Shown here in pieces: positions 24,656 through 38,154 of a stretch of DNA of 64,000 bases. Every line of letters begins with the position of its first letter. Within the stretch, counting starts at the first letter, position 1. The position numbers and the translations under genes are program-made. The notes beneath the pieces are model-generated. The model was not told the origin of the DNA and did no database searches. It worked only from the letters and a program-made list of their open reading frames with translations. The DNA comes from Aralia elata (Eukaryota; Streptophyta; Magnoliopsida; Apiales; Araliaceae). The stretch is taken from contig CM068379.1 in assembly GCA_034770075.1 (NCBI GenBank), positions 42,911,130-42,975,129 on the forward strand, in the 5' to 3' direction.

Positions 24656-24660
24656 ACAGG
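24656..24660. repeat. A2 target site duplication, left copy
   Basis: acagg before the A2 5' LTR; the same five bases follow the 3' LTR at 52016-52020. Confidence 0.93.
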
Positions 24661-25943
24661 TGATGAGTAGGTTTTAACCTACGAGTTGATATATTTATTG
24701 GCTTACTCTTTACTTATTTTTAAGTGTTTTTGGTAGCTTTTTATTTGTTTGTATTGCTTTTGTAGGTCATGGTTGGTTGCGGGATCAAAAGAAGCAAAAT
24801 GGCTGGGTGCAAGGCATTCTCACCGGGGCGAGAACTTATGCCTTGTACTTCTCGCCGGGGCGGAAGCTGGCCGGGGCGAGGATATTAAAGAGCAACTTTT
24901 TGCCAGGGCGAGGAAGCGGCAGAAAGGAATCTTGATTTTGCTGGAATGCTGTTACTTTGGAAAGGTGGAAGTGATCTAGGACTCTTGCTATTAATCTGAT
25001 TAAGGGACTAAAGGAGGATATAAATAGAAGATCAAGACTTGGATTAAGACACACATAGATTTATTGTTCAAAGCTGAGCAAGGAGATTGGAGAATAAGTC
25101 AAGCATCGTGAGGAGTTCAGATTGGAGAGCTAGAGATTATATTGAGTTTTCTTTTGATCTTTATTCTCTGATTTGTAATTAATTATGATGACTTATTTTG
25201 GTATTCTAGTTTTTATTGCCAGTATGAACTAAATTCTTAGTTAAGGCTGCAATTGAACCAGTTATACTTATAAATTGATTATTTATTGGATTTCAATTGT
25301 TCAGTTGATGGGAGTTGTCTATCTTATTTAATGCTTATTGATTAATTGTTTGGCCGACAATTAGCGGGATACTTTAAATGAATTCGGGAGATGTAATCTA
25401 GGGTTAGAACTGGATAAGATAGCATGTATTCTTAATTATTTTCATGTGATGAATAATTAGATTGGTGAAGTGAATAGGGATATCTCTTTGCTGCGTGTAA
25501 CAATTGGAAATTGGAAGTTAATGAATTTAATCCTTTAACTTTGCATAGGAATATCGTAGAGTATTGTGATTAGATAGATTTATTTGATCACTTGGAAAAA
25601 GGCTTATAAATACAATTGAATTTCTGTTAATAACTCCATTGAAGTGAATAATTGGAAGACATAGATAGATTGGTTTATGATAAATAACTGGGGATATTGT
25701 AGTCTTAATCATAATAAATCTGAATTTCAACCTTTGTGGTAGTTGTTGGTGTTAGTATTTAATTTAATTAGTTTCAATCAATACTCAATTTGCGAATGTT
25801 TAATAGAATAGGCATAATTTCGATTGACAGTTGAAAATATTAGGCATAATAATCTTTGTGGGTTCGACACTCTATCTTATCACTTTATTACTTGTTGATC
25901 GTGTATACTTGCACGTAATTGTTGATTGTGAAATCTGACAACA
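24661..25943 (+). repeat. A2 5' LTR (1283 bp)
   Basis: From TGATGAGTAGG to CTGACAACA. It contains a palindrome island with TTCTCACCGGGGCGAGAA (24818-24835, one mismatch from perfect) and a TATA box at 25018-25027. It differs from the 3' LTR by scattered bases and lacks about 12 bases present there near 51126. Confidence 0.95.
25018..25027 (+). promoter_or_regulatory. A2 5' LTR TATA box
   Basis: TATAAATAGA, conserved in the 3' LTR at 51080-51089; expected RNA start about 30 bases downstream. Confidence 0.75.
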
Positions 25944-25949
25944 AGTTTT

Positions 25950-25967
25950 TGGCGCCGTTGCCGGGGA
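25950..25967 (+). other. A2 primer binding site (tRNA-Asp type)
   Basis: TGGCGCCGTTGCCGGGGA, six bases after the LTR end, complementary to the 3' end of a tRNA-Asp, as in other Athila elements. Confidence 0.92.
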
Positions 25968-26072
25968 TTATTTGTGTTATAATTTTCAATATCAGTTTAG
26001 TTAAGTCTGTTCTAATTAGGCAAACTTATTTTTCTTTTGTTTTTCTTGTTTCAGGTGTCTTTTGATTCGTTT

Positions 26073-26613
26073 ATGCAAACGCGATCAAAACAACCGGAAC
26101 TCGTACAGTGTGAGGATAATCTTGAGAACAAGCTTCGTCAGTTGAGAAAATTCTGTCAGGAGACACTTGAGAAAGAGAAAATGGCTAACGAAGAACAGAA
26201 ATCATTGAGGGAATATGCTATGCCTAAGATAGACGAGATCAAATCGAGCATCACGAGACCAGTCATCATCGCTAATTCCTTCGAAATCAAGCCGGGAACA
26301 ATTCATATGCTTCAGAATGCGGTACAGTTTGGGGGTTTAGCTAACGATGATCCAAATGAACACTTGGTTAGTTTTTTGGAGATTTGTGATACCTTCAAAT
26401 ATCCCAATGTGATAGATGATGCAGTGCGATTACGTTTATTTCCGTTCACACTGAGAGATAAAGTAAAGAGCTGGTTGCACTCACTTCCGCCAGGGTCCAT
26501 CACAACGTGGGATGATCTAGCTCAGAAATTCTTAGCGAAATTCTTCCCGCCAGCTAAGTCGGCTAAGTTGAGAAACGAGATTTCTACATTTGGGCAAAAG
26601 CATGGGGAGTCAC
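26073..26613 (+). pseudogene. gag: A2 gag, part before C1
   Basis: Begins at MQTRSKQPEL; the upstream in-frame Met at 26037 is less likely because A1 also starts at MQTRSK. The Athila Gag core is intact (SSITRPVIIANSF, FGGLANDDPNEHLVSFLEI, FLAKFFPPAK). C1 is inserted after codon 180, and the frame resumes exactly at 35962 once one gtcac copy is removed. Confidence 0.9.
26609..26613. repeat. C1 target site duplication, left copy
   Basis: gtcac, matched by gtcac at 35957-35961. Confidence 0.92.
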
Positions 26614-28477
26614 TTTTAAGTTTGTATATAACGCGAGCATGCAATCAAATTACATAAATAGAGCGGAAGCGCGATAAAACGGATTTTAAAATTTTATACA
26701 AACCATCACCAAGATCAATCCTTGTGCTCAATTAACGATATAAACAAAAGAGAAAGAGAATAAGAATTTATACCCTCGTAGAACAAAGCTTCCTCGGGTA
26801 CAAGTTTAACTCCTAGTCCTTCGTGTTTTCCTCGAATGCTACGGTGTGATTCCTTCCTTTGATCAACGTTAGCCACCCAAGTGTTTGGCCTCTAGAGGTG
26901 ATCCACCAAGGAAGAACAAGTATTCAAAAAGTTGGGTATTTTGGCAAAACCCTAGTTTCTATCTCTATAGAAATTGTAAGTACTCTCCACAATCTAATGC
27001 AAGAGTGTGTAACCCTAATCTATGATAAGACTCCTCTTATTTATAGATGTAGGAATAACCCTTCCCTAAACTATTTAGGATTAGGGTTTCAATTATAATT
27101 AAACTCCTTTAATTAATTATGCTCCTAATCCAATTAGGAATTTGTGAGAGAGTACTTCTATTAATTAATTCTCAATCCCTATTAGAAAATAAATAATAGC
27201 TCTATTAATTAATTCCGTAATCTCTATTAGGAATTAAATAATAGTAATAGTAATAATAATAAGACTTCTCTTATTAATTTATATTTAATATTTCTAAAAT
27301 ATTAAATAATAAATATTAAGCTATTTAATTTATTCTATCTCCATAGATTAAATTAAATACACTTAACTTATTATTACAATTATGCCATTTAATTCTTAAA
27401 TAAATATTTTCCTTTTGCGGTGTGACCCTCTAGGTTCTCCATATTAAATCGGTTGTGAATAAATCAATTAGAACAATTCTAATCTTATTTAAATAAATAA
27501 ATTAAACTATTTAATTCATTTAAATAAATAATATTTATTCTACAATAAGGGTAAGCCCCCTTAGCGATCAACGACTTTCCAGATAATATAGATTTCAACA
27601 TCAATCACAAAAGAACCTTTGAGTAAATAGTTATCGTACAATTCAATCCTTCTACCATACAATGTCCTAATTAAATATAAGACATGGATTTACTGTCAAG
27701 TCTTATTTTATTTAATTATATGCATTTCGATTCTCAAATGCACAACTCTAAATAATGCAAATTAGAAACTCCTTTCTAATTTCATTCTGCCTTGGCCAAG
27801 GACTACTGAGTTGTCATTTATCGAATCACATAGGACATTCACATCTTTTACTAGACGTGGTAGATTCTTTATTGATCATTCACCTATCTCCATGTACAGC
27901 TAATTATACCCAATCATACCCTTTGATATACCCCAAAGGTCTTAAGGGATATGTCAAAATATAACTCATCATACACAAGATACTATGATGATCTCAAGTC
28001 CAAGGATCACTTGTACTACTATCACTAGAGGAATTCCTATTGACAGGCAAGTAAAACTCCATTAGGGATTCCTTAGCGAGTCACGTTCAGTGAACTTATT
28101 CTCTAATAAGCACCTACATACTTGCTTTAGTGTCTCCACACAAATGATTATGAGATCAATCATCCTCTTCCTAAGAGCAAGCAATGTATGTACTAATCTA
28201 TCCAGATTCACTAATCCCCAATTTAGTAATCCAACGATTAGGAACAATCTTAGTTTGTGAGCTATCTAGAATTTAGATCTCATTAGCATGATCACCATCA
28301 TGATTTTAAAAGCATTGCTCAAAACTATGAGTTTATCACATTTAATATAACAGCACCATGTAGATAATATAAAATACCTTTTAAGAAAATCAATTCTTTT
28401 ATTAATAAATGAATAAGATTACAAAGTATATGCTACATCATATCAAATATGATTGGCTTGTGTGCATACTACTTTCA
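26614..28477 (-). repeat. C1 3' LTR (1864 bp)
   Basis: On the minus strand it begins TGAAAGTAGTATGCAC at 28477 and ends CAAACTTAAAA at 26614, where the partner reads CAAACCTAACA, so the terminal CA is mutated. A TATA box (TATTTATA on the plus strand) is at 27038-27045. Confidence 0.93.
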
Positions 28478-28490
28478 ATCTCCCACTTGC
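28478..28490 (-). other. C1 polypurine tract
   Basis: AAGTGGGAGAT on the minus strand directly before the 3' LTR, the plus-strand primer site. Confidence 0.8.
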
Positions 28491-28491
28491 A

Positions 28492-31400
28492 CTAAAGCCA
28501 ATCGCCATGGTATCTAATACCCATCTTCTCTAAGTGACGATCAAACTGCTGTTGAGTTAAAGCTTTAGTAAATGGATCTGCAATGTTGTCTTGAGAGTCC
28601 ACACGCTCCAAGGTGACATCTCCTCTTTTAATGATCTCTCTAATCAAATGAAACCGCTGCAACACGTGTTTGGATTTCTGATGAGACCTGGGTTCCTTAG
28701 CCTGTGCAACAGCTCCATTGTTGTCACAGAATAAAGGTACTGCTCCTCTAATGCTAGGAACCACTCCAAGTTCAGTTATGAACTTCTTCATCCAAACAGC
28801 TTCACTTGCAGCTATGTACTCTGCCTCTGTCACTGAATCAGTAACTGTTTGCTGCTTGGAACTTTTCCAACTCACTGCGCCACCGTTTAAAGTAAACACG
28901 TACCCTGAAACGGATTTACTGTCATCTTGGTCCGTTTGAAAACTTGAGTCTGTATAGCCCTCTAGTTTCAATTCAGACCCACCGTAGACAAGAAATACAT
29001 CCTTAGTTCTTCTCAAGTACTTTAGGATGTTTTTCACTGCCTTCTAGTGCTCTTCTCCTGGATTCGACTGATATCTGCTCGTTACACTAAGTGCATGAGG
29101 GACATCTGGTCTAGTACATATCATACCGTACATGATAGATCCTATTGCGGAAGCATAAGGAATCTTACTCATCCGGTTTCTCTCCTCAGGTGTCTTTGGG
29201 GCCTGTTTCTTGGAGAGATGTATTCCATGGCTCATCGGCATGAGACCTCTCTTGGAATCTTCCATGCTAAACTTCTTTAGCATCGAGTCAATGTACTTTC
29301 CTTGGGTCAAGCCCAACATCCTTTTAGATCTATCTCTATAGATCTTTATCCCCAAAATATAGGATGCCTCACCCAAGTCCTTCATGGAGAAGTGTTTAGA
29401 TAACCAAATTTTGATCGACTGTAGCATAGGAACATCATTCCCTATCAGTAATATGTCATCAACATATAATACAAGGAATGAAACAGCGCTCCCACTAACC
29501 TTCTTGTACACACATGGTTCATCCTCATTTTTGATAAAATCAAACCTTTTGATTATCTCATCAAAACGGATGTTCCATCTTCGAGAAGCTTGCTTCAATC
29601 CATAAATGGATCGTTGTAGCTTACAGACTTGGTTTGTTCCAACCGTTGAAACAAAACCATCTGGCTGTATCATATATACATTCTCCTCAAGCTCTCCATT
29701 GAGGAAGGCCGTTTTCACGTCCATTTGCCAGATCTCGTAGTCATAATAAGCTGCAATTGCAAGCAAAATCCGAATGTACTTGAGCATAGCTACTGGTGAG
29801 AAGGTTTCATCATAGTCAACTCCTTGTCTTTGTTTGAAACCTTTTGCAACCAGTCGGGCCTTATAGGTCTCTACCTTACCATCTGCTCCAGTCTTTCTCT
29901 TAAAGACCCATTCACACCCAATAGGCTTAATGCCCTCAGGTAGTAAAACCAAAGTCCATACTTGGTTTTCATACATGGAGTCCATCTCGGATTTCATGGC
30001 TTCTAGCCATTTCTCTGAGTCATCACTACTCATAGCCTCTTCGTAAGTTAATGGATCATCATCATCTATGATGCGTACCTCATCATCATCCTCTATGATG
30101 AATCCATACCTCTCAGGTATTTTCGGTACTCTTCCAGATTTACGAATAGGTTGTGGTACAGTAGGTTCTTCTACTTGGTCAGGTACCTGACTTTGATCCG
30201 TAGTATTTTGTGGTTCTTGAACTTCTTCAAGATATATCTTACTCCCACTGATCCCTTCGAGGATAAACTCCTTTTCCAAGAAGGCAGCGTGTTTCGCAAC
30301 AAACACCTTTTGATCAGTAGTATAATAGAAATAATACCCTGATGTTTCTTTAGGGTATCCCACGAATCTACATTTGTCGGATCTAGTCATCAACTTATCT
30401 TGCTCAAACCTTTTGACATAAGCTGGACAACCCCAAGTCTTAACATGCTTAAGATTTGGTTTCCTCCCTGTCCATATCTCATATGGGGTCTTTGGGACGG
30501 ATTTGGTAGGTACCTTGTTAAGTAGGTATGCAGCCGATTCTAGGGCATAACCCCAGAAGGATATTGGAAGGTCGGTAAAACTCATCATAGAACGAACCAT
30601 GTCCAACAATGTTCGATTTCTACTTTCAGATACACCATTCAACTGTGGCGTTCCTGGTGGAGTCCATTGTGAGATTAGTCCATTTTCTTTGAGACAATTG
30701 AGAAACTCATTGGTTAAGTATTCCCCTCCTCGATCCGATCGAAGAATCTTAATACTCTTACCAGTTTGCTTCTCTACTTCACTTCTGAATTCTTTGAACT
30801 TTTCAAACGATTCAGATTTATATGTCATTAAATACACATATCCAAATCTAGAATGATCATCAGTGAAAGTAATAAAATAAGAATACCCTCCTCGTGCATT
30901 CGTTGTCATAGGTCCACATACGTCTGTGTGTATCAACGCTAACAACTCTGTAACTCTTTCTCCTTTTCCACTAAAAGGAGATTTAGTCATCTTACCCATG
31001 AGACAAGATTCACAAGTTGGATATGATTCGTAATTAGATAGCTCTAAAAGCCCATCTTTATGCAACTTGGATAATCTTGTTTCATTGATATGACCTAGTC
31101 TACAGTGCCACATAAAGGTATAATTAACATCATCTCTTTTTCTTTTCTTAGTTTGTTCAATTTGAAGTATATTTTCATGCAAGTCAAGTATGTATAGTCC
31201 ATTCAGTAAGTTCCCAACACCATATAAAACATTTTTATTATAAATAGAACAACTGTTGTTCTTTATTATAATATCAAAACCATCCATATCCAATACAGAA
31301 ATTGAAATAATGTTTCTAATGAGTGTCGGAACACAATAACAATTATTTAAACTAATGAACTTGCCCGAAGGCAGTGCTAAACGATAAGTCCCTACAGCTA

Positions 31401-32411
31401 ATGCAACAACCTTTGCTCCATTTCCCACTCGTAGGACGACTTCATCCTTGTCCAGCTTTCTACTTCTGCTTAGTCCCTGCACATTATTACATATGTGAGA
31501 ACTACAGCCGGTATCCAATACCCAAGTAGAATTTTGACTTTCAAAAAAATTAATTTCAATCATGAACAAACCTAAATCAAAAGTCGAAGCTTCTCCAAGC
31601 TTTTTTTGGTCTGCAAGATACTCCTTGCAGTTCCTCTTCCAGTGTCCCGGCTTATTGCAATGGTAGCAAATTCCTTTGCTATCTGGATCAGGTTTCTTTT
31701 TATCCTTCCTCTTTGCCTTGCCCTTAGCCTTCTTGTTTTTCTTCTTTTCAGAAGATACCTTGGGCCTCTTTCTTTTCTTGGAAGAATCATCCACTAGTAA
31801 GACTTGGTTCTTGTTGGATGAGAAGTGACCTTCAGCAGTTTTCAACATGTTAAGTAACTCAGGCAAGCTGACGTCCAACTTATTCATGTGAAAATTCACA
31901 ACAAATTGTGAGAAGGTGTCCGGGAGTGACTGCAAGATCAAATCTTGACTTAACTCCCCATCCATCACGAACCCAAGTTGTCCAAGCTGTTCAATCAGAT
32001 TGATCATCTTAAGGACATTAGTCTCAACAGCAGTGCCCTCGGTCATACGAGATCGGAAGAGCTCCTTAGATATCTGATATCTAGCAGTCCTACTTTGCTC
32101 ACCATACAACTCTTTGAGGTGCAACAATATAGTAGGAGCATCCATAGTTTCATGCTGACGCTGAAGCTCGTTACTCATGGATGCGAGCATGATGCATTGA
32201 GCCAAGATTGCATCATCTTGCCACTTTCTGAAAGTAGCAATCTCTTCCTCAGAGGCTATTTCTGCAACACTTGCAGGGACAGGCGAATTTAGGACATAAG
32301 AAATCTTTTCAGAGTGAGAACAATTCTCAACTTCCTTAACTAGTCCGTGTAATTCGGTCCGGTCAGTTTGTTAGCATCAAGTATGCTACGCAGTGATAGT
32401 GAATTTGACAT
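28492..32411 (-). pseudogene. gag-pol: C1 gag-pol, nearly intact
   Basis: Order is Gag, zinc knuckle CYHCNKPGHWKRNC (about 31660), protease DTGCSSH (about 31510), integrase HHCC domain then catalytic TDVCGP, SDRGGE and a downstream Glu, RT with YVDD (about 29460), and RNase H to 28492. Three lesions: TAG at 32342-32340 (codon 24), a one-base deletion near 32313, and TAG at 29046-29044 between RT and RNase H. Between the last two lies an open frame of more than 1050 codons with all catalytic motifs. The start at 32411 (MSNSLSLRS) is shared with C2. The TAG at codon 24 reads CGG in C2 and fits an ancestral TGG. Confidence 0.93.
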
Positions 32412-32608
32412 TTTTAAATTCTGAATGTGAAATAGACAACATTTTAGCATATATTCAATTTATTAATTACCAAAATAAATTAGGTCTTTATTTTAAATTG
32501 GTATCTCCCACTATTTTCATCAAACTATATTACCCTCATTATATAGTTCGGCAATTCTAATTAAAAATTTGCTAGTGAGATTAAGGATCCCATTTCAAAT
32601 GTATATAG

Positions 32609-32902
32609 CCTTGTGGTGACACAACAAACGATATATAAATAAATAGGTAGACAACTATTGTCAATTACATCACTATGTAACTCCTTGTATTTTGCCTCTT
32701 AGATTATTTTGATCAAGTGGTGACACATCCGAATCAAAATTATCCAAGTTAAGTCCAACCTAGCACTTCCATATATTCGAAAGAAAAACACTGTCCTTGT
32801 GGTGACACAACAAAATAACATCGTTCAGTCTATTTATAAGCATCAAATGTGATAAAGCAACATCTTAAATATTTAATACTTGCCTTGTGGTGACACAACA
32901 AA
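32609..32902 (-). repeat. C1 leader hairpin repeats
   Basis: CCTTGTGGTGACACAACAAA (plus-strand reading) occurs at 32609-32628, 32795-32814 and 32883-32902, with a degenerate copy at 32715-32730. The core TTGTG-GTGA-CACAA is a five-base stem with a four-base loop. C2 has the same series in its leader with a different loop. Confidence 0.85.
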
Positions 32903-33845
32903 CTCATATTAAACATTTAATACTCTATTGCTTTACCATGCTAGAAGGCGACGTTCGATATTCCAAATATCTTTGAACGCTTAGGACTTAATATGATTCC
33001 TTTGAGGGGTTTGTTATTATTAGTCTCATCTTGATTAGCGCGCATGCACATATATATATAAAATACGCGTCATATTATTTTACATGCGAAGCATGTTGGA
33101 TAATATATAATATATATATAGTAAGCATGCACATATAGAATACTATATTCTACCCGGATTGATTATGGACTTTTATTCTAGTTTGGTTCACTAGAGCCAC
33201 CAAGTGAACCAAAAGGTCAAACCTAGGGTGCAAGAATTAAATTTAAATATAACTATTACATTTAAACCCGGGCTCCAATACAAACGGGTCTTCATGCGCT
33301 CCTTGCTCATTTGTCTCCAATTCTTCAAAATTAATTCTAACTATTCCTATTACATGAACTATTTACAATAAATAGAAACCTTGATCAGCAGTCAAGGGGA
33401 AGTACATAGGAGGGAGATATAAATTACATTAAGAAAAATTAGAGAAGACGAGGTACGCAGACCCCATTTATAAAAACCCATACATTCAAGCATCCACTAA
33501 AATAAATCCAATCACACATTGGTCAATAGTCCATAATCAATCCCTATTTATTATCATACATATCTCTATATGTATCAATAAATAACATTCATCTCATGAA
33601 TAATAAATCCATTCCATATATGCATTGATATCAATTAATGGGCAAAAGTTTTGCTAATATTTAGTTTTTGAAACAAAATAAACTCTTTTATTTTAATCAA
33701 AAACCAAATCCAAATTAAACTCCTTTAATTTTAGCAATCTAAAATCCTATTTCAGATAAAATAAACATCTTTATTTTAAACTTATATCAATTAAATAACC
33801 CATTTATTTCAATTGAAGGAAAGAAAAAAAAATTTCGGATTCTGC

Positions 33846-33982
33846 TAGCCGGCGCAGCTGCGCCCAGAATGAACTGGACAACGGCACAGCTGCGCTGCTC
33901 CCCAGAAAAAACCGATTCTGAGTTTCGGCGCAGCTGCGCTCCAGAATGAACTGGAGGTGGCGCAGCTGCGCCGTGTCGCTGA
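33846..33982. repeat. C1 GC-rich palindrome island
   Basis: The 14-base perfect palindrome GGCGCAGCTGCGCC at 33851-33864 and 33959-33972, one near-copy at 33927-33940 and a weaker one near 33884. The copies are embedded in repeats of a unit that also contains CCAGAATGAACTGGA. Confidence 0.9.
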
Positions 33983-34075
33983 TTCAAAATTTTTTTTATT
34001 CTGCCCAAAAATTTCGATCCAATCACATATCAAGCATACATGGAATTATCAAAATCGATAATTAGCACAAGATTA

Positions 34076-34088
34076 GGCTCTGATACCA
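34076..34088 (-). other. C1 primer binding site (tRNA-iMet)
   Basis: Minus strand TGGTATCAGAGCC, one base from the 5' LTR end. Confidence 0.92.
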
Positions 34089-34089
34089 C

Positions 34090-35956
34090 TGTTAGGTTTG
34101 TATATAACGCGAGCATGCAATCAAATTACATAAATAGAGCGGAAGCGCGATAAAATAGATTTTAAAATTTTATACAAACCATCACCAAGATCAATCCTTG
34201 TGCTCAATTAACGATATAAACAAAAGAGAATAAGAATAAGAATTTATACCCTCGTAGAACAAAGCTTCCTCGGGTACAAGTTCAACTCCTAGTTCTTCGT
34301 GTTCTCCTCGAATGCTACGGTGTGATTCCTTCCTTTGATCAACGTTAGCCACCCAAGTGTTTGGCCTCTAGAGGTGATCCACCAAGGAAGAACAAGTATT
34401 CAAGAAGTTGGGTAATTTGGCAAAACCCTAGTTTCTATCTCTATAGAAATTGTAAGTACTCTCCACAATCTAATGCAAGAGTGTGTAACCCTAATCTATG
34501 ATAAGACTCCTCTTATTTATAGATGTAGGAATAACCCTTCCCTAAACTATTTAGGATTAGGGTTTCAATTATAATTAAACTCCTTTAATTAATTATGCTC
34601 CTAATCCAATTAGAAATTTGTGAGAGAGTACTTCTATTAATTAATTCCCAATCCCTATTAGGAAATAAATAATAGCTCTATTATTTAATTCCCTAATCCC
34701 TATTAGGAATTAAATAATAGTAATAGTAATAATAATAATAAGACTCCTCTTATTAATTTATATTTAATATTTCTAAAATATTAAATAATAAATATTAAGC
34801 TATTTAATTTATTCTATCTCCATAGATTAAATTAAATACACTTAACTTATTATTACAATTATGCCATTTACTTCTTAAATAAATATTTTCCTTTTGCGGT
34901 GTGACCCTTTAGGTTCTCCATATTAAACCGGTTGTGAATAAATCAATTAGAACGATTCTAATCTTATTTAAATAAATAAATTAAACTATTTAATTCATTT
35001 AAATAAATAATATTTATTCTACAATAAGGGTAAGCCCCCTTAGCGATCAACGACTTTCCAGATAATATAGATTTCAACATCAATCACAAAAGAACCTTTG
35101 AGTAAATAGTTACCGTACAATTCAATCCTTCTACCATACAATGTCCCAATTAAATATAAGACATGGATTTACTGTCAAGTCTTATTTTATTTAATTATAT
35201 GCATTTCGATTCTTAAATGCACAACTCTAAATAATGCAAATTAGAAACTCCTTTCTAATTTCATTCTGCCTTGGCCAAGGACTACTGAGTTGTCATTTAT
35301 CGAATCACATAGGACATTCACATCTTTTACTAGACATGGTAGATTCTTTATTGATCATTCACCTATCTCCATGTACAGCTAATTATACCTAATCATACCC
35401 TTTGATATACCCCAAAGGTCTTAAGGAATATGTCAAAATATAACTCATCATACACAAGATACTATGATGATCTCAAGTCCAAGGATCACTTGTACTACTA
35501 TCACTAGAGGAATTCCTATTGACAGGCGAGTAAAACTCCATTAGGTATTCCTTAGCGAGTCACGTTCAGTGAACTTATTCTCTAATAAGCACCTACATAC
35601 TTGCTTTAGTGTCTCCACACAAATGATTATGAGATCAATCATCCTCTTCCTAAGAGCAAGCAATGTATGTACTAATCTATCCGGATTCACTAATCCCCAA
35701 TTTAGTAATCTAACGATTAGGAACAATCTTAGTTTGTGAGCTATCTAGAATTTAGATCTCATTAGCATGATCACCATCACGATTCTAAAAGCATAGCTCA
35801 AAACTATGGGTTTATCACATTTAATATAACAGCACCATGTAGATAATATAAAATGCCTTTTAAGAAAATCAATTCTTTTATTAATAAATGAATAAGATTA
35901 CAAAGTATATGCTACATCATATCAAATATGATTGGCTTGTGTGCATACTACTTTCA
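34090..35956 (-). repeat. C1 5' LTR (1867 bp)
   Basis: On the minus strand TGAAAGTAGTATGCAC to CAAACCTAACA. It is very similar to the 3' LTR over its full length, with few substitutions, which suggests a young insertion. TATA box at 34514-34521 (minus strand TATAAATA). Confidence 0.94.
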
Positions 35957-35961
35957 GTCAC
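35957..35961. repeat. C1 target site duplication, right copy
   Basis: gtcac, pairing with 26609-26613. Confidence 0.92.
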
Positions 35962-38149
35962 TATACGAGGCTTGGGAAAGGTTCAAGGAGTTATTGAGAA
36001 AATTTCCACATCATGGGCTACCCAAGTGGCTACAAGTTCAGACATTCTACAATGGAGTGAATAATGACACTCGAACATGCATTGATGCAGCTGCAGGATG
36101 AGCACTTATTGATAAAAATTTTGATGAAGCTTACACTTTGTTAGAGACTATGGCTACAAATAACTATCAATGGCCGACTTCTAGGATGAATCAACAAAAG
36201 GTAGCTGGAGTTTTGGAAGTAGATGCGGTCACAGCACTAACAGCTCAGATGGCAGCCATGTCTAAGAAGATTGAAGCTTTGGCAGAATCGAAAGTCCAAC
36301 AAGTAGCCTATGTGTGTGAGCTATGTGCAGGTGCGCATCCGACGGAGTATTGTGCCATTAATCCCGAATCGGTACAGTATTTGGGGAGTTATAACAGACC
36401 GCAACAGCCATATCAGAATGCTTATAATCCGGGGTGGAAGAATCATCCGGGTTTCTCTTGGAGCAATAACACTCAGACTCAAAATCCAGCTCCAAGATCA
36501 CAGAATCCCCCAGGTTTTCAGAACCAAGCTCCACAACATGCAGAAAGAAAACCCAGTTTAGAAGACTCGTTGGCAAGATTCATCACAACATCTGAAAAAA
36601 GAATGAATGATCAAGATAAGCTGTTAACTCAGGTAGATTTGTGAAAAGCCAGGTAGTGTCAATTAGGAACTTGGAAAATCAGCTGGGACAGTTGGCTCAT
36701 GTCTTGAACAATCGACCACAAGGAGCACTTCCAAGCAATACAGAGATTAACCCAAGAACGGATGGAAAAGAACATTGCAAGGCTGTCACTTTAAGGAGTG
36801 GAAAAGAGCTGCCTGATACGGTTAAAGGAAATGCTAAACCAGAAACAGTTGTAGAGAATGAAGATGAGGAAGCCCCGGTGAAAAGTAAGGTGAACGAAGC
36901 AGAAAAGGTGAAGGATACAAGTTTGGAGGCAAAGTCAAAGGAACTCAAGTCAGATAGTGTAGTGCCTCCCGTACCATTCCCTCAAAGATTGCAGAAAGCC
37001 AAACTAGACAAGCAATTTTCTAGATTTTTGGATGTTTTCAAGAAACTACACATTAATATACCGTTTGCAGAAGCCCTGGAACAGATGCCCAGTTATGCAA
37101 AATTCATGAAGGAGGTTTTGTCAAAGAAGAGAAAATTGGGTGATTTCGAGATGGTGGCATTAACTGAGGAATGCAGTGCAATTTTGCAGAACAAATTGCC
37201 ACCCAAATTAAAGGATCCAGGAAGCTTCAATATTCCATGTGTAATTGGTAACCAGTTCTCTGGAAGGGCATTGTGTGACTTAGGAGCTAGCATCAATTTA
37301 ATGCCGTTATCAGTTTACACTCAGCTTGGGCTAAAGGCACCAAAACCGACAAACATCAGCTTGCAGTTAGCAGACAGGTCAGTAACATATCCGAGGGGTA
37401 TTGTGGAAGATATCTTGGTTAAGGTTGATAAATTCATCTTCCCGACTGACTTCGTCATTTGGATTACGAAGAGGATAAAGAAATCCCCATCATATTAGGT
37501 CGTCCATTCTTAGTAACAGGGAGAACGTTGATAGATGTACAAAAAGGTGAATTGACAATGAGGGTTCAAGATCAGGAAGTCACCTTCAATGTGTTTAAAT
37601 CGATGAAATTCCGTAAGGAAGGCGAGGAATGCTTACGGATAGACCTGCTGGATGAAATCGTGCATGAGCAAACCAGTGCAAGTTATTGTGAAGATCCATT
37701 AGAAGCTGCCTTGGTTGGGATAGACACTTTTGATGATTGTGATGAGTGGGATTATGCCAAGGTTTTAGACTCATTACCTATTCCTCGAAAATTCAGCAGG
37801 CAATTTGATGTACTTGACCGGCCAAACGAAGGAGAAAAGAGGTCCAAACCGTCAGTGGAAGAGCCACCTATGCTTGAGCTTAAACCTCTTCCATCACATT
37901 TACGGTATGCTTATTTGGGAGACTCGGATACACTACCAATAATAGTTTCTGCGCATTTGAATGAATTTCAAGAAGAAACACTGCGTGAGTATAAAACAGC
38001 AATTGGGTGGACAATAGCAGACATCAAGGGAATCAGTCCGTCGTTTGTATGCATAAAATTCTGCTTGAAGAAGGAGCAAAACCGGTGATTGAGCAACAAA
38101 GAAGATTGAATCCGATCATGAAGGACGTAGTGAAGAAGGAAATCATCAA
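35962..38149 (+). pseudogene. gag-pol: A2 gag (rest), protease and start of RT
   Basis: Continues A2 gag in frame (LYEAWERFKELL). It carries a zinc knuckle CELCAGAHPTEYC (about 36320), the PGWKNHPGFSW motif, an RNLENQLGQLA block, then the Athila protease with active site CDLGASINLMP (about 37267) and GRPFLVTGRTL, a linker (DQEVTFNVFKS), and the first RT residues (RRLNPIMKDVVKKEI) up to the M insertion. Lesions are a TGA at 36099-36101 and frameshifts near 36640, 37465 and 38050. The frame resumes after M at 44794. Confidence 0.9.
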
Positions 38150-38154
38150 GTGGT
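38150..38154. repeat. M target site duplication, left copy
   Basis: gtggt, matched at 44789-44793; removal of one copy and the element restores the RT reading frame at this point. Confidence 0.93.

Larger units (their letters stand above)
32412..34075 (-). other. C1 leader with hairpin repeats and GC island
   Basis: About 1.66 kb of leader between primer site and gag, with no reading frame. It holds four copies of a hairpin motif (32609-32902) and a GC-rich palindrome island (33846-33982) about 100 bases after the primer site. The part near 33050-33130 is TA-rich. Confidence 0.8.
26614..35956 (-). mobile_element. C1: complete Ty1/copia element
   Basis: Minus-strand copia element of 9.3 kb with 1.87 kb LTRs, tRNA-Met primer site, a 1.7 kb leader with hairpin repeats, gag-pol and a purine-rich tract. 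The domain order protease, integrase, RT, RNase H defines Ty1/copia. It belongs to the same family as C2. Residues resemble TNT1-like polyproteins; I do not assign a lineage. Confidence 0.95.

Noticed and set aside
24749..24979. Frame of about 76 codons in the A2 LTRs (also 50774-51040)
   Set aside because: It spans the palindrome island and TATA region of a non-coding LTR; the two copies differ in length and start.
33787..34033. Small minus-strand frames with AAPPPVHSGA residues
   Set aside because: Produced by the GC palindrome island in the C1 leader; not conserved in C2.
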